In this document: in pieces, positions 1 through 11,596 of the stretch
Layout of the letters: every line of letters starts with the position of its first letter
Position numbering within the stretch: position 1 is the stretch's first letter
Source: Rhabdornis inornatus
Lineage: Eukaryota > Chordata > Aves > Passeriformes > Rhabdornithidae
NCBI GenBank assembly: GCA_013397075.1
Contig: VWZS01003516.1
Span: forward strand, 558,001-622,000
Reading direction: 5' to 3'
DNA: 64,000 nt
Position numbers and translations under genes: made by a program
The notes under the pieces: generated by a model
What the model was told of the DNA's origin: nothing
The model's database searches: none
The model's input: the letters and a program-made list of their open reading frames with translations, nothing else

Positions 1-189
1 CCAATTCCAGTGGCTGTAAATCAGAAATCCTGGGCATTGAATTCCACCAGCCACATCCCCTCTGCCTAGCTCTGAAAAGCAGGATTGATGGGCATGAACA
101 ACAGCATGTGGTGTGGGCAGAGAAGCCTGATAGCAAGGGGGCCTCTCTGTGATCAACCAGAGTTGGTTCCCAAGCTGGCTTTTTCCACC

Positions 190-804
190 TTATTTTACAA
201 ATAATGCTGTCACCTTTTCAAGAACAAGGAAATTTGGCACAGGGACAATAAAATTTACTGCATTTGACCAGGAAGCATGGGTAAAACTGAAATGTGCAGT
301 TTTGTCGTCATCACATATGTTTGACAGAGCCTTCTCATGAAGACTTTGACAGAATTTAGGATAAATTTTCTTCTTGTTGCCAGATGGAGGGACCCCTAAG
401 TATGGACATTTTGGCTCAATTCCATTTTGCAAAAAGCTTATGCAAGGATCAGTTTGTACTCCTCCACAGACCAAAAAATAATTAGAGAAGGTCTTTAGCT
501 GTCCCATTAACACATCCTTACACCTGCCCTCTTTCATTTTTTTGTTTGCATTTTTTAATTTGCAAGAGCAAAATAGATTCCCTAAGCCTGGAGTTTGTGG
601 AACTTGGCATCCCAGCAGCCTCACTGCAGCACCCAGGCCCAGCTGCCTTTTCAAGGAGGGAAGGGTCCACACAAAATCAGAGGGAACATAGGACAGGGAT
701 GAGGAATCCCAGTTGAACCATCCTGCAGGTATAGGATGGCAGTGAGGAGAGAGGCTTGTTATCTGTGTGCAATTCATGGGCAACTTCCAGGAATGGAAGT
801 TCAA
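190..804 (-). other. Unidentified 204-codon open reading frame
   Basis: This is the longest uninterrupted reading frame in the window, running from an ATG at 804 to a stop at 190 on the minus strand. The predicted product has scattered cysteines in its middle and C-terminal parts and a lysine-rich stretch near residue 90. I see no signal peptide, no membrane segment and no family motif. No poly-A tract follows it, and there is no obvious promoter or neighbouring exon. A frame this long is mildly unlikely by chance in 64 kb of moderately AT-rich DNA but far from impossible. It could be chance, a relic of an old mobile element or part of an unannotated transcript. I do not recognise it and assign no function. 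Confidence 0.15.
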
Positions 805-1996
805 AGCAAAGTACTCAATTTCTCAAATTATTTGAGAAAGCTTTGAAAATATTCATTGAAAGCTACAAAAAATTGCTACTCAAATTCCAGGCCTTTTCCC
901 TGTTAATTGAAATGCTAAATGAGTTTCTGCCTGTCCTGGTTTTTCCACCATTTTACCTATTAGCAGAAAAACATTATCCTCCATGGAATAAGCTTCAAGA
1001 CATCCACAACCAAAGAAGAGCTGAAACTTCAGGATTTATTTCATAAATATTAATATTTACGTACCTAATATATTCCTTCTTTCCTTTGCAGAGTATATAC
1101 TCAGGTGTCTCAAAACACAAACACTGCAGTAGAAAATCACTGAGGTTTTCTTTTCACATAAAATTGGTATTGGATTGTACTGCCTTTTCTGTGGGGTAGA
1201 AAGCTCCCAGCTCCCACCAAGTCCAGCTGAAACCTCTAAGAACCAGCTGTTCCTTTAAGAACACCATAATCCAGCCCACAGAATGGATGTGTGGTGGGGT
1301 GAGCTGGCACAGAGGAGTGCAAGGACTACAAGGTAATGGCTGGAAATGTGCTCCCATTCAAGATGCTGAAATAAAAATGTCCCCTATAAAGGTGTGTCTC
1401 ACTCTCAGCACCCCTCCTTCCCACCTGCTGTGCACCAAAGAGGCTGAGGCTTGAGTTCTTGGGAGGTGTTGCCTAGAAGGCTCTCTGGTTTACTCATCCA
1501 GTGCTTGGGTAGCTGAATATCCACAGCTGCTTTGGTGGAGTGTCAGAGGCTGGGGATGCAGGGGAAGGTGTGTTCAGCCACCCCCCGAAGGATGGCTCTC
1601 ACCTGGCCAGGGTGGGAGGATTTCCTCCTTGTGACACTGCAGTACACCTGGGTGGGAGTAGCAGGATGCTCTGAAAAAACAGGGAACCAAGGTGGGTGTT
1701 TTAATTTCTCTTGCAAACCAAGTCTCTGCCTCTGCTGACTTCCCAAGTGTGGCTGGGGTTGATGCAGAGGAGGAACAGACACTGCAGAGTCACAGGTGTG
1801 TGCTTACAGCAAGGACACTTCAAGGGGGTTCTGTACTGGTGTTTATCCCTGCTCTCAACCTGCCCTGTAAACCCTTGTATGGCAGGATCCTGCCCTAAAT
1901 TGCCCTTGGCCCATGTCTGCTTCCTCTCAGTTGCTGGTCTTGAGGGTGGCTGTGAGCATAGGCTGGACTGTAAGCCCAGGCTCCAGTTCCAGGGGG
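805..1996. other. Unassigned unique sequence
   Basis: I see no exon-like frame, no RNA gene and no recognisable repeat here. Several overlapping short frames on both strands between 1,530 and 2,070 have no shared motif and look like chance. Composition is ordinary for a bird intergenic region. Confidence 0.55.
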
Positions 1997-2002
1997 TATA
2001 AA
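1997..2002 (+). promoter_or_regulatory. TATA-like box
   Basis: A perfect TATAAA is preceded by a run of five G residues, which resembles the G-rich element found just upstream of some TATA boxes. About 30 bases downstream a perfect hairpin begins (2029), followed by a small ATG frame at 2071. The spacing fits a core promoter, but a single TATAAA occurs often by chance, and no CpG island or downstream exon supports transcription. Confidence 0.15.
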
Positions 2003-2028
2003 CACGAGTGAGCACAGGCTCAGCCAGG

Positions 2029-2053
2029 CTGCTCCAGAGCTTCGCTGGAGCAG
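2029..2053 (+). other. Perfect short hairpin, 9-bp stem
   Basis: The arms CTGCTCCAG (2029-2037) and CTGGAGCAG (2045-2053) are perfectly complementary around a 7-base loop. The stem is too short for a microRNA precursor, and no T-run follows that would make it a terminator-like element. It may be coincidental. Confidence 0.4.
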
Positions 2054-2070
2054 TGTCTGCAGTCGATCTC

Positions 2071-2184
2071 ATGGAAAAGAAACTGCACCATCATGTCTCA
2101 TCTCATCTCATCTCATCTCAGGGGAAATGCAGAGCAATCAAGCCATTTAAGAATATATTTCAAGCTCTTCATAGCAGGTGTTAG
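2071..2184 (+). other. Small 37-codon reading frame spanning a TCTCA repeat
   Basis: An ATG at 2071 opens a frame that stops with TAG at 2182-2184. Its N-terminal third is basic and histidine-rich, and the (TCTCA)n microsatellite supplies a Ser/His/Leu/Ile stretch. It is noted only because it lies about 70 bases downstream of a TATAAA and just after a hairpin. Frames of this size are abundant by chance, and no homology is recognised. Confidence 0.08.
2096..2120 (+). repeat. (TCTCA)5 microsatellite
   Basis: Five perfect tandem copies of the pentamer TCTCA. The array is short and likely length-polymorphic. Confidence 0.9.
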
Positions 2185-4757
2185 ACACCGTTCTCCGGCT
2201 GCTGACAGGAAATGTGTGTGCAATTCTCCTAGGTATCACACGCAGAATACACTTCTTAAGGGCTTGCTGCTTAAAAAAATCGGCAAAGTGTAAATGGCTC
2301 TCATAAAATCAGATAGTAAATTGTCTTATCTGTTTGTCCTGAAAGTGCTCAGCCAGCTGAGTCTTTCCTACACATCAGAGCCAGCCAGCCAACACATCAC
2401 AAGGCCACTGGGAACAGACAATTCCAGGCTAGGAGCTCACATTGGGAAATCTTTCTAAGGAGAAAACCGAGTTCCAAGTTCCATCAGCTGAGAAGAAAAA
2501 AAAAAAATTAAAAGAAGAAATCAGCATTTCTACTGAGGATGTGTAAAAGCATTTTTCATGCCGTCCCTTGCCGTCCTGGTCATGGGAATGAGCAATCAGC
2601 ACAACATAAACCAGCAGGCTGTGATGTATCCTCATGGGGGGAAGAAACTTCCCCCCACATCAACACTCGAGCACTGCCTTCTGCTACTCACCACAGGGCA
2701 AAGAAAACAAAAATCTGGAAAGAAAACTCACCTAGTCTTAGAGAGGATTTTAAAGCCTCTTTCCCCTCCTGTTCCCAGAATAAAGGTAATTGCATAACAA
2801 AGGGAATGACGGCGGAGGTGCGCGGTGGGAGAAGGTTTTTTGGCACCATGAGCTGTCCAGTCCAGCTCTGCTCACTCACAATTCCTTCCCCAGAGCTGCC
2901 ACCCTGGCCGGGAATGTCCCTGTGAATGAAAGGGAGCAGTCAGTGCCATCAGGGGATGGAGATGCTGCCGCTGGAAGGCAGAGGGAGGGGATGGAGAAGG
3001 GGCAGGAGCATCTGTTGGGGCCCGGGACATATGGAGCTTTTATTCCTCCTTGTGGAGGCACGAGCCTTTTCCTCACCTTCTGCCACCTCCTATTGTCCAC
3101 GGGGGCTGCGAGCGGCTCTGGGGACAGCTGCTGCCTCTGAGCTGCCTCCCTGGGGGATGCCACAAAGGATTCTGTCCCTGAACCACTTCCCTCATCAATC
3201 AGGCAGCCACAGTGAGCCAGGAGGGGTGATGGACACCCTGGGTCTGGTTACCAGGGGACAGGGAAGCTGAAACCTATTTTTGTTTCTGGGGAAGGAAAAA
3301 AAAATCTGGTGGGCTGTACACCTTCTGTGAAAGGGAAAACCACCTTCCCTTTGAATATATGTGAATTCAGAATATGGATATTTAAAGACATGGAGGAAAA
3401 AGGTAGTCATCCAGAGCTAATTATACAGCTGTTGAAAAGCCCAGTAAATATGTTACTCAGGGATATATAATACCTTTGATGTAGTTGTAATCCGACTGAA
3501 GTTATTATAGGTTTTCACAGCTGCAAAGCGATCCAGCTTAGGAAGGCTTTTTTTTTGCTTTTCTTTTTTTTTTTTTTTTTGTAATTTGCAGAAGCAGAAA
3601 AGAAATTCTGCTGCCAAAGCAAAATGAAGATCCTCATATAAACACAGTAACACAGCCTAAGAAAAATTATACTGATACTGAGGAGTATTAACCTGTCCCA
3701 AAGCCTAAAAGAGTTTGCTGGATAATAAATGACATCAGTGACTCCAAAAGGGCTGGGTTTCAGACAAGCTCTTCTTAGAGACAATTAAAGCTTTAAATAA
3801 AAGTGTGACTTTGTGGTGAGAACTCTCTATTCCCTTCAAACTAACAATAAGTAAAAGCTGTAAATGTTCTGAAAAAATATGTACTGAGGCATGAAATACA
3901 GGAAGGCCAGTAGTAAACCTCCAACAAGTTCATTTAAATTGATCATGGATGCAATAATATCAGGAGGCTTTGTAAATGGATGGGTTAAAAGCTGGAACTT
4001 TATTGCTGTTTTCATTCCCCAGGGCCCTGTGGTAAAACAAGTCTCCACGAGAGATCTCTAGGCGCTGGATGAATTATTCACTCAGTTATGGGTCATTAAA
4101 TGAGGCTGAGCAGGGGCCGATGTCCATTATTACACATTATGACATTGTGGTGTATGAAAAAGGACTTACTTTGTGAAGATTGGCATGGGCATCTTCTCAG
4201 GATGCCTGGTCCTTTCGGCCACAGCTTTTTCTGAGCCCCTTTGGCAGAGCGGAGGGGTTGTGAGGCAGCAGTACAGCTGCACAGAATAGGATAAAAGAGC
4301 TCTGAGGTTAAAACCACAGGTAAAGGAGAGGAAATGTTAAAGCATATTCGGATGCTAATTGCAGAGATTGCTGTGTTAATTTTAAGGTGTTACTGTCCTG
4401 CAACAGCTTTTTGTCACCTTTCTGTGTTTCCCCAGGCAATGTGGCCCTCCCGTGAGCATCTCCTGTCCCAGACACCTGTGACTGCTGACTGCCTTCCCTA
4501 CACCTGCATAACCCATTTCCAGAGCTGGCTCCTCTTTATTTCATCTTAAATAAATCTGCCCACAGTTTTGCTGACTTTTTGTAACCTCTTGGTGATTTCT
4601 AAACCAAATTCAAAATACACTAAAGTAAACTTTTTCCGATTATGAAGTTTTCCCATGCAACACTTCACCCTCTTTTGATAAATCTGGGGCAGCCTCTCTG
4701 CAGTGTCCAGAAGTGCTGAAATACAGTTTTGCCCTTGGTCTCACTTTCTCCTTGAGG
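2185..4757. other. Unassigned sequence with homopolymers and a GC-rich patch
   Basis: No gene or dispersed repeat is recognised. A 12-A run lies at 2496-2507, and two T runs lie at 3548-3556 and 3564-3580. Between about 2,800 and 3,180 the sequence is clearly richer in G and C than its surroundings, with a small CpG cluster near 2,808-2,826. It is too short and CpG-poor to be called a CpG island. Confidence 0.55.
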
Positions 4758-4805
4758 AAAAAAAAGAAAAAAAAAAAAAAAAGAGCTTTTTTTTTTTTTT
4801 TCTCT
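4758..4805. repeat. Poly-A / poly-T near-palindrome
   Basis: An 8-A run, a G and a 16-A run (4767-4782) are followed by GAGC and then 15 T (4787-4801). The A and T blocks are mutually complementary, so the region is a nearly perfect inverted repeat about 35 bp long with a 4-base centre. Such structures can form from two retroelement tails in opposite orientation or from slippage at one tail. No element body is recognisable on either side. Confidence 0.85.
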
Positions 4806-6129
4806 TAGGTCCGAAAAGGAGTGAAGGTTTTCTTATCTAAGTAGTCCATGTTCCTGGTGAGGGACAGGATTGTGGGGAGGACACACCACTCTCAGGGACT
4901 GGAAAGCGAGCACATCCCATAATCCAGCACTATCTTGTATGATCAGAGGCAGATATGTAAACATGTCCTTGTTTGAACACAGTCTCTATGGGAATGATTT
5001 AGCCAAACTTCCAATTTAAAACAGGGCAAAAACTTCAGTTAAAATTTCTGTGGCCTTTATAATCAAAAACAAAGGCTAGATTTTTGTTGACCTAAATGTT
5101 TTGGTAGTTATCCTGATATCTTCATGTTGGTTTAGTTGAGAAATGCCCTTACCAGTGTTAATTGACATTTTCTAAATGAGATATGATAGCTTTTCGGTTG
5201 AAATGATTTTCTGCTTAGAAATTCAAAAGAAAAACATTTCACATATCCTCAAAAACAAACCAAAAAGGTGGTGAGTCCTAACGGCTTTCCTCCCACTCTT
5301 TCAGAGCTGTCAGAAAAGCAACATGAAGAAATTGGGGAAAAGAAAAAAAAAGAAAAAGGTTATTATCATGGCCACATTTCTTGCTGCTTACTTAAGCAAA
5401 ATTCCCAGCAGTTCAAATCCCAAGACCCCCTTTCACTTTCCAGTCAGACAAAGAGTCATCCACTGAAGTTAATGAGAAAGAATCCAAGGTATGAGTGAAA
5501 ACTGAGAAAGGACTCCAGGATTTGTCTTAATGACTTAAAAAGACCATACCCCGAGTAAGAAGGTATTTGTAATGAAATGTAAGCCCAAGACGCAGCAGAG
5601 GCAATTCAGCCTGCGATATTGCTTTTCTTAGGATTGCTTTTTATTAATGTTATTGTTGAGCTCGACGTACACAACCAGTCTCGGGGGGTGAGGAGGCAAT
5701 AGCTGCTCTCTAATGTGGTTTTTCATTTCTGAGCCCTCAGTTCAAGCCCTTCAGGACACTAATTATCCCAAGCTGTTATTGTCTGACAGCTGTCAATGGC
5801 CTCTGCAGAATGAGGTGGTGGTGGCAGCCATGCTCCCGGTGGGCATTTGTCAGCATCCTGAAAACCCTGCAACAGATTGCCTGGGATTTCTGTTGGCAGT
5901 TCTATCATTGATGGAAAGAAACTTGTCTTCTCACTCCTGGCAGGATCTGCTGCTCTTCACATCTAAAAGGAAAGGATGGGTGGCAGAAGAGCATGTCCTA
6001 CCAGTGTTGATAGTGGTGTTGGACCACTAGAAGCACATGTCCCTCCAGCACTGATGTTGCAGGACACCAGCAGTGGCCTTCAGGCTCCAGAGATGTCACC
6101 TGAACACCTTCAGGTGTGCTGGCTGAGGG
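4806..6129. other. Unassigned unique sequence
   Basis: No exon or repeat is recognised. An AT-rich part (4,970-5,260) is followed by a segment at about 5,580-5,720 with several CpGs in an otherwise CpG-poor region, which might be under constraint. A purine-rich A/G stretch lies at 5,337-5,360. Confidence 0.5.
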
Positions 6130-6235
6130 AGGAGGATTAGTTCAGTGGTTAGCACACTAACAGCAATGGGCAGCTCTTGACTCACTATGAACACAGCCAT
6201 GCCCTGAGGGCCCTCGTGTAGGACTTGAACTCATT
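6130..6235 (+). repeat. Possible tRNA-derived SINE relic
   Basis: The stretch begins with a sequence closely resembling the D-arm region of a tRNA. TAGTTCAGTGG at 6138-6148 fits the RNA polymerase III box A pattern and continues as GTTAGCAC and ACTAACAGCAA. This recalls the isoleucine-tRNA head of the finch SINE family TguSINE1. A degraded box B-like GACTTGAACTC lies at 6222-6232, and an ATGCCC...GGGCC stretch precedes it. The spacing between the two boxes, about 75 bases, is larger than in a tRNA gene. No intact cloverleaf can be drawn and no CR1-like SINE tail is clear, so a functional tRNA is excluded. A MIR-type ancient SINE or chance are alternatives. Confidence 0.33.
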
Positions 6236-8253
6236 TAGGCTGCTGTGATCCAATTAGTGCATGGTCAGGTCACAGCTCAGCTCAACAGGCAGGCAATGGA
6301 CTGACATTTCTTCTCTGCTCCATTCTACAAGTAAAAAGACACATTTTCTTTCCTGCAATGGATTAGGGGACCACGTTCCTACAGACAGGCACCAGCTTCA
6401 GTGGGAATGGGGCTGTAAGCAGCGCTGCCTCGCAGCCTCAGTGCCAACATTTCCCAATATATCACTTCTCATACTTCACAATTTGCTAGGAATAGATCCA
6501 CCAGACTTTCCTACAGCAAATCTGGACAGCTCTGCCTGCGTACATGTGAGTATAGATGGCTCCTGCTTCAGTTTAGCAGCAGCACAGGGACATAGAGAAC
6601 TCCTGGAAAAAACTGACTCCAGCAGCAACTATAACTAAAACCTACAGGCAACACCCAGAAAGAGAACATTAAATTGGTTTTGGTGTAGCAGAACTAACAA
6701 GACCCAGTTTTGCTTGGGTTTGTGTCTTCTGCCCTCTAGCCCACACAGTGACAACTTCTTCCTCATAATCCCCATCCTCAGCAATTCCGAGCTGCCATGA
6801 ACTGTGTGGCCAGGTGACTGCTGCCCTCCAGGTGCATGCTAGGAGCTGGCACCTCGTGTCTTTATGTGGGGCTATAATTCAGAGGTCTCTCCTCCAACAG
6901 CTGCCAATTTTCACTCAACTTTTAAGATTTCAGCTATCTTTGACATTTCAGGTGAGACCATGTCTTTTCCTGAGTCACTGTCCTCATGAGAGTGAGAATG
7001 AGAGATTTCACAAAGCAAGAGAGGACAGGTATTCAAGATAAATCCTGCAGGCTGATGCTTGGGGCATTCATCCAGACAGGTGGGTCTCAGTTCTGTTCCC
7101 TGCCTTGGGCATCTTTTCCATAGTTCATCCTGGTTTTGCTATGCAAACACTGGAGTTGCACCATCCACAAGAGGTGCCCCAGCAGGCACAGTGGGGTTTG
7201 GTCCCCTTTCCAGCACTGTGAAACAGCTGGAAATTAGAGCTGGGATTAGGAATTAATGTGGTTAATATCATTTTCCTAATGGCCCATCATTAGGACATGA
7301 GCCTCCCCCAGAAGGGAACTGTGAAGATGAGTCTCAATGGATCACCCAGGCACTACAACAGTGTAGAGCACATGCAGATAAATGGCATAAAATCAAGCAA
7401 GGTGAAATGAGTAATAATAAGTCAGTTACTGCCTCCTCTTTCTGTAACACCTCTCCCACTTCATTAGATAGAATTTCACTCCTCTGAATATGATAAACTG
7501 GGCAAAAATTCCTGGCATAACTCAGTCATCCCACTGGCTTTGATGAATAACTGAAGGAAAACCAATTTGCTCCTTTTCTAGAACTTGAGCTGGAGGACTA
7601 AAATTCAAGAAAGGGGGCAAAAAATATTGTGTAATATAGCCAGATTTATGTACATGTCTTAAGCAGATAGTTCAGGCTGAATGATGCTTAAAAGGCTATT
7701 ATAGACTTGCTCCCAGCAATGAAATAGCCTGTACTGCTATAAAATGTCTGCCCAGGGCACTTCAGTGATTTTTTTGGTATTCTCTTTCTAGACTAGCCAG
7801 AGGAAATAGCTGAAGTGTCTGATAACGGAACCTTCTCTTTTTTATGCTGCTGGAATAGCTCTATGCTGTTAGCATGAGGCTGCTGCAGAGGACTGAAACA
7901 TGTATTTTTAAACATGCAATTGTTTTAAAAGTAGCAGCTCTTCTCCATGCTGAGATATGGGGAGATTTCCATTAAGCTAATTGGTTACTGGGTATTTCTC
8001 AGGCCCACACTGAACTGGATGTGATGGGTGAAGTCCCTCTCCCAGGGACTCTCAGTCTGTCCATTTGTAGCAAGGAGAAGTGATCGAAATTTCTTCTTCC
8101 CAGTCTGAAAATGCTGATGCAAGAAAACAAATTCTTTTGGCAGAAACTCATGGCTTGTGAGAGACCTGTTGGGAAATGCCTTGGAGCTGCAACAAAGGCA
8201 CTGCTCTTGCACAGAGACACAAAAAAGAGAGAGATGGACCCATGGACCAGCAC

Positions 8254-8271
8254 CTGCTGCTGCTGCTGCTG
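8254..8271 (+). repeat. (CTG)6 microsatellite
   Basis: Six perfect CTG triplets. They are far below any disease-type expansion length and are not in a recognised coding frame. Confidence 0.9.
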
Positions 8272-11200
8272 TGTCTGCCTGGCCACAGCACCCAGTGTCA
8301 CACGTTGGAGAGGGCATTTTCTATTTCCTTTTGGCCAGCTAATTCTGTGTGAAGGAGCAGACACCACCAAAACCCAAAATTATGCTGCAGCACACCGATC
8401 TGGCACAAACTTAGCATGTATTTTATTTCTGCGTAGGAAGAGAAAATACTGAAGATGCAAGAAAGTCCCATGGCATGGGAACATCATTTTCCACTCAGCT
8501 CGGATAAAGGGCTTTTAAAAGCCAGTGCTGTTCTTGTCAGACATGGGCACTGAAACAAGCATAAGATGTTCATTATTAACACCCTGAAGTCCAAAAACTC
8601 CAGAGACATGGCAGAGAAGTTCTTGTCAGATATAAAAAGCAGGATAGCATTCAGCCATAGCCAAAGGAAACTTCATAAATTGAAACACTGGCATATAAAA
8701 TGTACAGTGCAGGTGTTATTTAGAGACACCATTTTTAAAGGCCCTGTAAAAGCTCTGGCACAATTTTCTTCCAGGCAAAAAGTGGCATATCCAATTTTCC
8801 CACTGCAGCTTTAGCACTTGGATTTTGTATAGATAACATTTGGATAAGAAAAACTAGAGGAGAAACTTCAAGCTTACCTTATAATATCCGGAGTGTGGAA
8901 GGGACATACATAGAACTTCTCCACCATTTTTTCAATTTTCCTGATTGAGCCCACGCCTTGAAAAGAAAAATAACTGGGGTGGGCCAGCAAGGCTAAAGAA
9001 CAGCTGTGTTTAACTGTTGGCTTTGGTCTCCTGCTCCATTTCCTTGCACACTTTTAAAAGCAATACCTGTGTTTAGTCTAATGGAAAGCGTCTGTCTGAA
9101 GGTGCTCACTGCTCCTATGAACATTTTCACAGACACAGTGCTCAGCCCCATCTGGCTGGGTTACTGATGATGTCATTTCTCACAGCAGTGACCAAAACAT
9201 TGGTTTTGAGTAGATTTTTTTCATATCTCCTCATTCAGTTTAAGGAAATGCAAAGTAGTAAATAGCAAACCTGCTGCCCCAGCTGTGCCAGAAAAGGATT
9301 TCCAGGTTGAAAGATTGTTTGTATGGAAGGGAAGGCTTTTTACCTTGACCTGGGAAATTGTCATCTGTAGGTTGGTGCAGTGAGGAGTTAAGACCACAGG
9401 TCAAGAACATTCAGCTTTTTTAAAGGACTTTATGGAGAGAGGACATTGAGCAGAAGACTGAATTTGCACAGGCTGGTATGAGTCAAGAAGAGAAAAGAGT
9501 AAGCAGCAGCAGGAAGATAGGACTGTAAAACTTCAAGGACACTGTGAAAAAGTGAGCTTTCTCTGTCACCAATAAATAACATCCTCTGTAGTCTTCCCTT
9601 GGTCACTGATTGCTTTGTTTTTGTTTCAATAAATAACTTCTAGTGAAGGTAGATGACTTTTATGCATCTTTCCTTCAATTCCTCTCTAAAGGCAGGGACT
9701 GCTGATGCTGTCTAGGGTCAGATGATTTCACAACGTAGTTTCACACACTTGAGTCTTTATTGTGAAACTTGGGAGCTCCCAATCTGACTGGAGCTGCCAG
9801 GTTGCCCTGGCTGGACTACTGGGCACCAGGCTGCTGGCACAGCTCGAGGGCTGGATGATGCAAAATCCTCTTTTCCCTGTGATGCAGAGCAGGGAATTGG
9901 CAGGAGCAAGTGGACAACTGTTTATGGAGACTAAGAGCACCTTAATAAAATGTTCAAAAAGATGTGCAGAAAGCAGTGAATTGCTGCCTGATCTTTAATT
10001 TCTTTCAGGGTCCATCCACCAAGTTGGACACCAGCGCTGAGACCGGGTGCACTGCAGCAAGGCTGCAGGCTGGAAACTGGGATGTGTGTCTTGAAAAGTT
10101 AACTCCTTCCAGGACATTTCAAAATAAACAGCCAGCACTTTCAAAGGCTGTCTGCCAGCTCTGAAAAGCACACAGCAAACAAGCCCAGGCAGGGGCATCC
10201 AGGGGAGCAGGAGGAACAGTGACAAAACCCTGTAACCACAGGCATCACACTGGAACCTACAGAGAAATCAGCAAAATGGTGCAAAAGGCTCTTCCAGATC
10301 TTACTACAGGTCAAATTCTGCAAACCAGACCACAACTAAACAATGCAAACCTCTGAAGGGGATTTTTTCCCCTGATTAAATGGCCATTTTTCTCCTGTAA
10401 TTGCCCCAGGGGTATTAGTAAATTCTGCATTGGCAAAAGATTCAACAGACTTTTAGAAAGGAAAAAATGGGAGTTCAGTACTTGTCAAGCCCACCTGAGG
10501 CTGGAATGTTTGAGATGCCTTTTTCTTCCTATACATATTTTCGCCATTCTTCTATATTTTAAAACTCTTAAGTGATGTTTGAACACTCAGATTTCCTTCA
10601 AGTAAATTGCTTATACTGTCTGTTCCCTATTCTCACCATATGTACTCTGTAGAGGTTTCTCCAATTTCTTTCAGTCTCGCTTTCTGTCCTTTTAGCCTTA
10701 AAAAATACAAAATACAACTCCCCACACTCTTGTTCTAGAGAAACCTTCAACTGTTTTTCTAAAACATGTTCATCTCTCCATCTACCAAGTTACCTCATTT
10801 TTAGTGGAGAAATCATCCTCCATTAATATTGCATTAAAACACTGCTTCTCTACATCAAGGGCCAGACTCTGCTCTCAGAAGTACACACACAACGTTGCTG
10901 AAAGGAATGGCAGTTCCACACAGGAATCCAACAGCAACATCTGGCCCCAGATGTTTTATTTATTTGTAATTTAACATTGCATGATACAATATTCATAATT
11001 TTGCTGCTTTCCATTTCAATGACTGTTATTTGTATGACTTTAAGAGGCTGCCTGAATGCGTTTTTAGTGCTCAAACAAGGAGAAATGAGTACACCAAAGC
11101 CAATCTGCATGTATTTTTGGAGGTTCAGAAATGTTCCTGATGAACTACACTCATCCCAGCAGTGAGAGATGCTGAACCACCACAGTTCCAGGGGAAATCA

Positions 11201-11591
11201 ATCGTGAAAACACCTATAGAGTCTATAGGAGAGCTGGTTTTCAATAACCAAGGGAGCTTGCAATCAAGGACATGTCCATAAGTTTTAGGAGAGGCAGCTG
11301 GTCAGAGAGCACATGGCAAACTTGTGGTACACATGGATGAGAGGGCAGGTCCCAGTGCAGCATCCTTCCCTTTATGAGTCCATGTCCCTCCTACCCCATC
11401 ATGGGCTCAGGCTGAAGATGGAGACAAAAAGTTCTGACATTGGAGCTGAGTGCATGATTTAGCCTTTCAGAGCAGGGAGAGTTTATAGAATCCCTAAAAA
11501 CCAAGTAAAGCTGCCATCATTACTTGATTTTGCTAATTTATTAGGTTTAAGGTTTTCTTTCCTCATATTCAACTGAACTGGAGCCTTGATG

Positions 11592-11596
11592 CCTGT
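11592..11596. repeat. Target-site duplication, left copy (CCTGT)
   Basis: The five bases immediately before the LTR are repeated exactly at 12128-12132. Intact duplication shows that the flanks have not been rearranged since insertion. Confidence 0.85.

Larger units (their letters stand above)
6236..11596. other. Unassigned unique sequence
   Basis: More than 5 kb shows no exon, RNA gene or dispersed repeat I can name. Simple sequence is limited to six CTG triplets at 8,254-8,271 and two similar AATAAATAAC words near 9,570 and 9,630. Stops are frequent in all frames. An intron or gene desert is the likely setting. Confidence 0.5.

Noticed and set aside
2985..3023. G-quadruplex motif
   Set aside because: The G-runs are present, but one or more loops exceed 7 bases.
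2800..3180. Possible CpG island
   Set aside because: It is GC-rich but has few CpGs outside a 20-base cluster, and it is short.
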